A stretch of 64,000 nt of DNA from Corythoichthys intestinalis (taxonomy: Eukaryota > Chordata > Actinopteri > Syngnathiformes > Syngnathidae). A program made the position numbers and the translations under genes. The notes beneath the pieces were generated by a model. That model searched no databases. It had not been told where the DNA came from and saw only the letters and a program-made list of their open reading frames with translations. The stretch lies in the NCBI RefSeq assembly GCF_030265065.1, contig NC_080400.1, positions 52,499,001 through 52,563,000 of the forward strand. Direction: 5' to 3'. Numbering within the stretch: the stretch's first letter is position 1; the number at the start of each line of letters is the position of its first letter. Below, piece after piece: positions 55,419 to 64,000 of this stretch.

Positions 55419-55845
55419 GAGCACAATTAATGCTTCTGTGGTTCCTCCCAAAATAGTGATATAAGCAGCCTTGTTACCATTGTGACGAAGACCGTTCTAC
55501 GTGACTATCATCTCAAAAATTTTATCAACAGCATACGACAACATTATCCAAGCGTCACAATAGTGATCGCAGGGGATAATGAACACCCTCAGCAAGTCAC
55601 TGGGTGTCACGTTGAACAATTGATTATGCCATTTCGAAAGGTGAATATTCAGAATTGGTAATAGTCATGATTGCAAGTGAATGGTCTATATTTTTTATCA
55701 AAAGGGTTGGTTTGCAGGGCGAAATTTCGCAGTTTCTCAGATGACCACGAAATATGTGCTTTGGGTGGATGATTATTTCACCTTCGCTGCAGACACAAAG
55801 TTGGAGAAGATGGTGGACATCCTTGAGAGGACCAGTCTTGATCTG
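55419..55845 (+). pseudogene. B4GALNT1/2-like glycosyltransferase, two-exon remnant
   Basis: Exon 55419-55640 encodes NASVVPPKIVI and then, one base out of frame, ISSLVTIVTKTVLRDYHLK, INSIRQHYPSVTIVIAGDN and HVEQLIMPFRK. Exon 55705-55845 encodes [28 protein letters not shown] and [17 protein letters not shown]. Splice sites TTTTCAG/GAG, AAAG/GTGAAT, AAAAG/GGT and CTG/GTAAGA are good and in phase. These match the GalNAc-transferase domain of beta-1,4-GalNAc-transferases, which build ganglioside or Sda-type glycans in the Golgi. The family's VDDDF motif reads VDDYF, changing a metal-binding aspartate. With the frameshift (about 55456) and no other exons found nearby, this is most likely a broken copy. 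Confidence 0.75.
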
Positions 55846-56357
55846 GTAAGAGAAATAGTTTCGGCGTAACTCATTCCTATCCTGAATCATATTTTTAATT
55901 AGAGGTCGACCGATTAAATGGACTTTTTTCCAACATCGGTCATTGGGCCGATTAACAACCAAAATTTTAAAAAGCTGAAAAAAAAAAGTAGCTTGAATGA
56001 GAATATGCAATGTTGCTTTTGCCCATTAAGGTGTTTACTGAGTAATCCCTTACATTCTAAATGTAATACTTAGCATTAGCATAACATTTTAGTTAGCATT
56101 AGCTTTAGCATGGCGAGCGTTCTCTTAAACTCGCTCTCCCTTGTTGTCCACTCGTTGTGACGCCCTGGTGGGTTTAATTATTTGAAAATAATGTACTGTT
56201 CTTGCTGAGTGTATAATCCTAAAAAGAAGTGCCACGTTCAGTACTTTGGTAGCACTAGACCGAATTAATCCTTTCAGTCTCAGGTCATTATTGTACATTT
56301 GAAGCTTTTTTCCACTGATTTTACCAGGTGAAATGAAGGTTACCTACATACACATAC
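55846..56357. other. Non-coding stretch with a hAT-like end fragment
   Basis: AGAGGTCGACCGATTAAATG with CATCGGTCATTGGGCCGATT (about 55902-55965) resembles the end of a hAT family. The rest shows nothing. Confidence 0.35.
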
Positions 56358-57428
56358 CTAGCCCTTCTAAAAAAAAATAGCATATTGTAATAAAGTTCAT
56401 TATTTTCTGTAATGTACTGATAAACATTAGACTTACTCATATATTTTAGATTCATTACACACAACTTAATTAGTTCAAGCCTTTTATTGTTTTAATATTG
56501 ATGATTTTGGCAAAAATTCAAGAAAAAAACAAAAATCTCTATCTCAAAAAATTAGCATATTTCATCCGACCAATACAAAAAAGTGTTTTTAATACAAAAA
56601 AAGTCCACCTTCAATTAATTACATCAGCTATGGAATCAATACTTGGTCGGGAATCCTTTTGGAGAAATGACTGCTTCAATGCAGCGTGCCATGGAGGCAA
56701 TCAGCCTGTGGCACTGCTGAGGTGTTATGGAGGCCCAGGATGCTTCGATAGCGGCCTTAAGCTCATCCACAGTGTTGGGTCTGGTGTCTCTTCACAGTAT
56801 CCCACAGATTCTCTATGGGGTTCAGGTCAGGAGAGTTGGCAGGCCAATTGAGCTCAGTAATGGTCAGTAAACCATTGACCAATGGTTTTGGCACTGTGAG
56901 CAGGTGCCAGGTCGTGCTGAAAAATGAAATCTTCATCTCCATAAAGCTTTTCAGCAGATGGAAGCATGAAGTACTCCAAAATCTCCTGATAGCTAGCTGC
57001 ATTGATCCTGCCCTTGATAAAACACTGTAGACCAACACCAGCAGCTGACATGGCGCCCCAGACCATCACTTACTGTGGGTACTGGACACTGGACTTTTGG
57101 CATTTTGGCATTTCCTTCTCCCCAGTCTTCCTCCAAACTCTGGCACCTTAATTTCCAAATGACATGCAAAAATTGCTTTCATCTGAAAAAAGTACTTTGG
57201 ACCACTGAGCAACAGTCCAGTGCTGCTTCTCTGTAGCCCAGGTCAGGCGCTTCTGCCGATGTTTCAGGTTCAAAAGTTGCTTGACCTGGAGAATGCAGCA
57301 CCTGTAGCTCATTGAACTACTTTAGTTGTGTGTAATGAATCTAAAATATATGAAAGTCTAATGTTTATCAGTACATTACGGAAAATAATGAACTTTATCA
57401 CAATATGCACTTTTTGAGAAGTACTAGT
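56358..57428 (-). mobile_element. Tc1/mariner-like element, seventh family, internally deleted
   Basis: The left end TAGCCCTTCTAAAAAAAAAT and the right end TTTTTGAGAAGTACTAG are inverted. The next 60 bp on each side (TAATAAAGTTCATTATTTTC, ACTGATAAACATTAGACTT and their inverses) match closely. The 5' part of the transposase gene is lost. Confidence 0.85.
56763..57300 (-). pseudogene. Truncated mariner/Tc1-type transposase
   Basis: The minus strand reads KQLLNLKHRQKRLTWATEKQ and VLFSDESNFCMSF, then a stop. After this come MVWGAMSAAGVG and FIFQHDLAPAHSAKTI, and, one frame away, [20 protein letters not shown]. Catalytic residues are present, but the N-terminal helix-turn-helix is missing and at least one stop and one frameshift (about 56868) break it. 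Confidence 0.88.
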
Positions 57429-57456
57429 ATGTATGTATATATATATATATATATAT

Positions 57457-58377
<921 letters not shown>

Positions 58378-58404
58378 CTAGTACTGTGCAAAAGTTTTAG
58401 GCAG

Positions 58405-59095
58405 GACACCTTTTTTAAATTAATCCCGTTAAAATATTTGACGCAATTAACGCACAAATGCCCCGCTCAAACATATTAAAAGGACAGCAAAGTGAAAGGT
58501 GTATTTGTTGTGTCTTTCGGAGTTTTGCCGCCCACTGCTGGCGCTTGGGTGTGACGGATTTTATAGGCTTCAGTACCCATGAGCATTGTGTAAGTAATTA
58601 TTGACATCAACAATGGCGGGCTACTAGTTTATTTTTTGATTAAAATTTTTTTACAAATTTTATTAAAACGAAAACATGAAGAGGGGGTTTGATATAAAAT
58701 TTCTATAACTTGTACTAGTTATTATCTTTTATTTATTTTCTATAAATTTTTATAAATATTTATATATTTTATTTATTTATATATTTTATTTATTATTTTT
58801 ATTTATCTTTTAAGAACTACAAGTCTTTCTATCCATGGATCGCTTTAACAGAATGTTAATAATGGTAATGCCATCTTGTTGATTTATTGTTATAATAAAG
58901 AAATACAGTACTTATGTACCGTATGTTGAATGTATATATCCATCTCGGTCTTATCTTTCCATTCCAACAATAATTTACAGAAAAATATTGCATATTTTAT
59001 AGATGGTTTTAATTGTGATTAATTGCGATTAGTTACGATTCATTAATTTTTGAGCTGTAATTAACTCGATTAAAAATTTTGATCGTTTGACAGCC

Positions 59096-59098
<3 letters not shown>
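58405..59098 (+). mobile_element. Divergent relative of the TAGGGCTGTCA hAT family, 5' truncated
   Basis: The right end GATCGTTTGACAGCCCTA and the inner tract TTGACGCAATTAACGCAC match the family. The middle (58480-58860) is different sequence. The left end is replaced by CTGTGCAAAAGTTTTAGGCA, a Tc1-like tip. Confidence 0.75.

Positions 59099-59174
<76 letters not shown>
59099..59174. repeat. (AT)n then (GT)n microsatellite
   Basis: AT dinucleotides pass into GT dinucleotides between two hAT fragments. Confidence 0.95.
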
Positions 59175-59176
<2 letters not shown>

Positions 59177-59247
59177 GGGGTGTCAAACGATTAAAATTTT
59201 TAATCGAGTTAATTACAGCTTAAAAATTAATTGTAACTAATCGCAAT
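59175..59247 (-). mobile_element. Left-end fragment of the TAGGGCTGTCA hAT family
   Basis: TAGGGGTGTCAAACGATTAA and TTTAATCGAGTTAATTACAG match the family end. It is cut off by a Tc1 fragment at 59248. Confidence 0.85.
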
Positions 59248-59815
59248 CTGCGGTTCGCCAGAGAGCATTTCGATGATCCAGAAGACGACTGGGAGAATGT
59301 GTTACGGTCAGATGAAACCAAACTAGAACTTTTTGGCAGAAACACAGGTTCTCGTGTTTGGAGGAGAAAGAATACTTAATTGCATCCGAAGAACACCATA
59401 GCCACTTTGAAGCATGGAGATGGAAACATCATGCTTTGGGGCTGTTTTTCTGCAAAGGGACCAAGAGAACTGATCTGTGTCAAGGAAAGAATGAATGGGG
59501 CCATATATCGAGAGATTTTGAGTGAAAATCTCCTTCCATCAACAAGGGCATTGAAGATGAGACATGGCTGGGTCTTTCAGCACGGCAATGATCCCAAATA
59601 CACAGCCAGGGCAACAAAGGAGTGGCTCCGTAAGAAGTATTTCAAGGTCCTGGAGTGGCTTAGCCAGTCTCCAGATCTCAACCCCATAGAAAATCTGTGG
59701 AGGGAGTTGAAAGTCTGTGTTGCACAACGACAGCCCCTAAAAATTACTGCTGTAGGGGAGATCCGCATGGAGCAATGGGCCAAAATACCAGCAACATTGT
59801 GTGAAAAGAAAACTT
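59248..59815 (+). pseudogene. Tc1-like transposase C-terminal part (third family)
   Basis: It contains [20 protein letters not shown], a TAA (about 59378), then [29 protein letters not shown] and [12 protein letters not shown]. In the second catalytic motif QHDND has become QHGND, so an essential aspartate is lost. Confidence 0.85.
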
Positions 59816-60017
59816 TTGGTATTGACCAAATACGTATTTTCCACCATGATTTGCAAATTAATTCTTTAAAAATCAAACAATGTGATTATCTTTTTTTCCC
59901 CCCACATTGTCTCTCATGGTTGAGGTTTTCCCATGTTGACAATTACAGGCCTCTAATATTTTCAAGTGGGAGAACTTGCACAATTAGTGGTTAACTAAAT
60001 ACTTATTCGCCCCACTG
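59248..60017 (+). mobile_element. Tc1-like element, third family, 5'-truncated copy
   Basis: It starts inside the transposase gene at CTGCGGTTCGCCAGAG and runs to the right end ACTTATTCGCCCCACTG, where the TA is mutated. Confidence 0.88.
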
Positions 60018-61342
60018 CATATGGCGGAAAACACAGACAAGACTGAAAAAGCAGTCTCTGCTCTTGCACTCCTCTTTTAAAGAAACTGCTGTATTTCAAG
60101 CCAAAACAACTCTTATGTTTGATAGAACAATTTGTTTATATGCTGCCATGGCAGATTCATGGCGCATGAAGCCCCCGAACTATTTTTAATATGTCTGTTT
60201 TACCCCGAAAACCCCCGTTTACAGACATCGCGCAACTGCTTTTGTTTCAACCCAGCCATAAAACGAAGGTATTTAATGATGTTTATCATTCAAAATGTCT
60301 GTCGTTTTTAGCTTAGAATCATTAATTGATGTCTCATATTTCGTTTAAAAAAAAAAAAAAAAAGACTTTAAAAAATTATTCACTCGCATATTTTAAACTT
60401 TTAAACAAATTACGTCACAAAGAAAAATTTGGTGTCTGTAAAAAAGTCACGGATATCTACCTAATAACAAACTATTGCTTGATTGTATTTTTTTGTTGTT
60501 GTTGTTACTGTCGCATTTTTTCCGATATGTTAGATAATACATCATCAATCCAAACAAAACACAATTGGAAAATAACGTTTAAAAGGGTAACTAGATGAAA
60601 AAGAAAATCTCAACCACCCCTTTTTGTCTGTGATTTCTGCATCGCGACCCTTGTTATATCACCATGTTTCACCCATAAAATAAAAATTTAAAAAATCCGG
60701 CTGTGGCCATTCACAGTCGTGTCTTGACACTCGGTGATACACGTTACATGATTTTATGAGTTTTTGGATCGAAAAGAGGTAAGTACGTGATAATAGCTCG
60801 TTAAAATCATGGCGTCTTGAATTCTGCTCTCGCGTGCTCTCACCTCCAGTTAGGGTTTTGCTGTTTAATTTTTTTTTTTTTAAATGCCCTCCTGTTCAAA
60901 TTTTTTCTTTCCCCATAAAATTGAGATTTTAAGCTTTCCAATGATGTGTCACGCGTGCATATCAGACAATTTTGAAATTTGGCCAAATTGGAGGTCTCAG
61001 AGTGGAACTTCAAGTCACCTGAGTGTTTTCCACCATATAATTTTACATCATCACTTTGAAAAGTCCACATTATTCAAATCAATAATAAGTGACTTTAGCT
61101 AACCTCATTGTTCTTGAAATTAGCATTGGTAGATTCGCCATGTAGTCAGTTTCAAAACAAGAGCCTGACCTTGAATTTGGAGTAAAATATTCAGTAGTTT
61201 CTGTGACGATAGTTTCAAGAATTGAGAACTACTGAAATGCAAAGAAAACGGTTTTGGTCAGTTATTTCTGTAACACATACAAAAACTGATTTTCTATCAA
61301 AATTTTATTTTTTTTCAATGTTTTGCAAAATAAAAGTTCACT
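60018..61342. other. Non-coding stretch, nothing recognised
   Basis: AT-rich with several A and T runs. No gene, RNA or element end was identified. Confidence 0.4.
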
Positions 61343-62345
61343 AGGCCTGCAAGCAGGACTGAACGGGCCCTCGCAATCTAGCGCAACTCGGACAGTGTGC
61401 AGGTCAGGGTGGTGGCAGATCCTCCTCTCTAATCATCTCATTAGAACCTAACATGCTCGAAAGTCGCCTCTTTATATTACCTGATGAAAAATAGGCACCT
61501 GAAGACCTTAAGGTCTTAAGGCTCCCCGATGCAGGTTTTAGGTCAACAGATTTTTTTTCCCTTGGAGGAGGAACCTGTCTCGTAAAAAAAGGCATTTCCT
61601 GTTCTCACTAGGGGGCGCTAGTCCTAATATGTAATATTTCAATGCACTCGTGTTAAGAGTGGGATACCGCATATACATGCCAGATATGAAAAAGATTGAA
61701 CGTTGTGTCAAGGAACTATTAGTCATTTACTGAATTTGTCATTTTGCCGAAAAAATGGCCGACTTTGGCACCACGCCCAGGTCAGACCCGTGAATGAAAA
61801 CGCACCATTTTAAAAACTTAAGATCTCATATGTCTCCTGAACAGTCTCACCAATTTTGAAGATGATCCAACTAACTCCCTCAGCGAAAAGGTCTCAAATG
61901 TGCACCCTGTAAATCGATAAAAATTTCATATTCGATCCAAAATAACAGATTTCCTGTTGGGTTTGGAATATAGGTGTAAATGCTTTTTTGGAGCAGTTTT
62001 GGACAAGGTATAGACTCCCCAAATTTCATCGCTCTACGCTGACAGACCCTAATGTTATAGACCAATTTTAAAATTTCAAGGGGGCGCCACTGAGCCATTT
62101 TGTTACATTTTTTTGCAACGTTGCAAAATTATCGAAATTTACAATTTTCCACACGTATGCGCAATTTTTGGTGACTTTTAGTGCATGTTCAGGCCTCCAA
62201 ATTGGCCGTTTTCATTTGTCCTGAAAAAAATAAAAATAAAAAAATCCTTTGCAAAACAATAGGGCCTTCGCACGCTTAGTGCTCGGGCCCTAATAATAAT
62301 CCTTTGCAAAACAATAGGGCCTTCGCACGCTTAGTGCTCGGGCCC
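61343..62345. repeat. Dispersed fish repeat bounded by GGGCCC, end duplicated
   Basis: It begins GGCCTGCAAGCAGGACTGAA, CGGGCCCTCGCA and ends TAGGGCCTTCGCACGCTTAG, TGCTCGGGCCC. The last 45 bp occur twice (62246-62290 and 62301-62345). No coding sequence is seen; the class is uncertain. Confidence 0.6.
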
Positions 62346-62910
62346 AAATAAAAACGGCTATAATAACCCCAACCTCCATTTCCACATTTTTATTTTCCCT
62401 CATTTCCTCACATACTAAATGCCAAATCTCAATTTTAACTACTTAAGAACATAGGATGTATATCAAAACTGAAGATAATGTAAACATTTACTTTTTGTAT
62501 TTTTAATAATAAAAATATAAGTAACATGCATTTAGAAAAATAAGTACAAATGACTTATATTATGCAGAGTGAAATGGAATATATTTTGAAAATCGCCCAA
62601 ACACTGACTTTTATAAATCATAAAGAAATGAATAAGTAGCCTAACATAAATGAACAAATAAAAATCCAAAGTGCACATTTACAGCTAAGATGTTCTAAAC
62701 CTCCCCATCAGAGCAAATAAAACTAAATATGATAAATAGGCCACCTTAACTCTTTCCTTGCTCTTAAAGATTTGATCCATTTTCTTTTGCATTTGCCCCC
62801 CCCCGCTGTTTCAGAAAACATGCACTGAATCTTATACCGGAACTGCGTTCCGGCCCTGAATCTTATACCGGAACTGCGTTCCTGTCCGTTCCCGTCCACT
62901 TTCACCCCTG
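62346..62910. other. Non-coding stretch with a 31-bp tandem repeat
   Basis: CTGAATCTTATACCGGAACT, GCGTTC occurs twice (62825-62855 and 62856-62886). No gene is seen. Confidence 0.5.
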
Positions 62911-63508
62911 CTAACATCACATTACGAAAATTTTACTCTGAACGTTAACTTTATTGTTCACATTTATTGATTTCAAAAAGGAAAAAAGTAGTCATACATT
63001 TACAATATATTAAGATATGAATGACATATTGGCCATAATAATGTTAGATGTGATGTCATAGAATTAGCCTGACAGTTAACAATGTTACTTGCAAAGATAT
63101 TAAGATCCATCAGGTGTCACTGTTGGGCAATAGGCACAGTATCGACATGCATCAGTGCTTTGTCCCAGTGCCTCGTCAACCCACCTTGACAAGTAACTAT
63201 TACGTACACGAAGCCGTATTTAGCCGTCATGGAGCGTGACGTCACGAGGATCCCTTTGAGCTCTTTGATGCTCTGATCCTCTCGTCCCTACATACGTTTT
63301 TCGCGATGACTTTGTACAACAAATGCCAAAGAAGCAGACAAGTGTTGCTGTGGTTGGTGTGCATCTTCCTTCCTAAAGATAAGCAGTTAAGTAATCCTAA
63401 CTTTTTTTTGGAGATGCATTAGAATTGTGATCTTACTTAATTAATTAATAATTGATGATGTCAATTGTGTGTTTTCATAAACATTACTGTTTGAAAACAT
63501 TTAAAGTG
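62911..63508 (+). repeat. Duplicated segment, copy B: CXADR-like promoter and exon 1 without insertions
   Basis: It aligns with 750-4640 and 4860-4926 as described for copy A. It lacks both the Tc1 and the palindromic element. The CRE-like site is kept at 63238-63245. The TATA box region reads ACATACG and the exon-1 donor reads TT (63387-63388) where copy A has GT. A coding exon, if present, would lie beyond the window. Confidence 0.85.
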
Positions 63509-64000
63509 CCTGTGACACGAAAAAGCATGTTTATTTCATAATACATGCGGTATTTTATGCTCCTGAATGAAATGGACCGCTTGGATGTGTGTGGAAGCGA
63601 TCGCGATACTTATTTAGTTTTTTGAATCCCACGCCATGAAAATGAGCGACTTCTGGCAACAGTCTCGAGTTGAGAAAGAGGGCGCTGTGACGTGTACGGA
63701 GGAAGGAGTCCTCTTCACTATACAGCCATACTGTTGTATGAGGACTAAGGATACAGTTGATTTTGCGGATTAATACGTTTATTTATTGCATCACGCCAGC
63801 CAAACGGCTGCAGAAAAATCTTGCTGGAGGAGGGAGAGGCGTGTGCGCCTTTTTGAGGTTTCAAAAGGTTCCTCTTCACCGGTGGATATTGGCCAAAACA
63901 AGCCTTACGACTGTGGGACCATGGGACTTACGAGGACGAGGGTAAACATCGTGTTTTGTATTATGTCAAATACTGGGATCATTTTAATATCTAGGTGGCT
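63509..64000. repeat. Dispersed repeat inserted in the copy B intron
   Basis: The match to the copy A intron stops at AACATTTAAA. From GTGCCTGTGACACGAAAAAG onward the sequence is a different element, whose start resembles a common fish repeat. Its right end is outside the window. Confidence 0.45.

Overview
This window reads as a gene-poor, transposon-crowded stretch of a ray-finned (teleost) fish genome. The support is an intron-containing CXADR-like gene, a family-92 glycosyltransferase gene, a B4GALNT-like exon pair, at least seven families of Tc1/mariner elements of the kinds known from fish, several hAT elements with 8-bp target duplications, Ty3/Gypsy elements, and long (AT)n, (TCCA)n and (GT)n microsatellites. 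The species cannot be fixed from sequence alone.

Layout. 1-5954 holds the left end of the window, a promoter region carrying a Tc1 insertion and a 1.9-kb palindromic element, then the CXADR-like gene (+). 6855-11722 is a decayed but nearly complete hAT element with a second Tc1 inserted inside its target duplication. 11785-16080 holds a non-autonomous hAT, a rearranged Tc1 and a broken Gypsy fragment. 17579-24715 (-) is a glycosyltransferase family 92 gene with an unusual hexapeptide-repeat stem; its large intron contains a Tc1. 24764-42603 is a mosaic of Tc1, hAT, LINE and Gypsy debris. 42642-47860 (-) is a whole-looking, very young Ty3/Gypsy chromovirus-type element with identical LTRs. 48198-60017 is another nested mosaic (a 3.5-kb hAT element containing two Tc1s, a B4GALNT exon pair, a mariner-like Tc1 and several copies of one hAT miniature family). 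62911-63508 repeats the promoter and first exon of the CXADR-like gene, without the two insertions seen in the first copy, but with a changed TATA box and splice donor.

Host genes are few: the CXADR-like membrane protein, the GT92 enzyme and the B4GALNT remnant. They do not form an operon or an obvious pathway. Two are glycosyltransferase-related, but the second is only a fragment. The most unusual features are the duplicated and partly decayed CXADR-like promoter, the coding-intronless CXADR-like gene with a very short tail, the VxVPxx stem of the GT92 protein, and several nested insertions whose order can be read from split or matching target duplications. I found no convincing evidence of a new multi-gene system. 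All alignments were made by eye.
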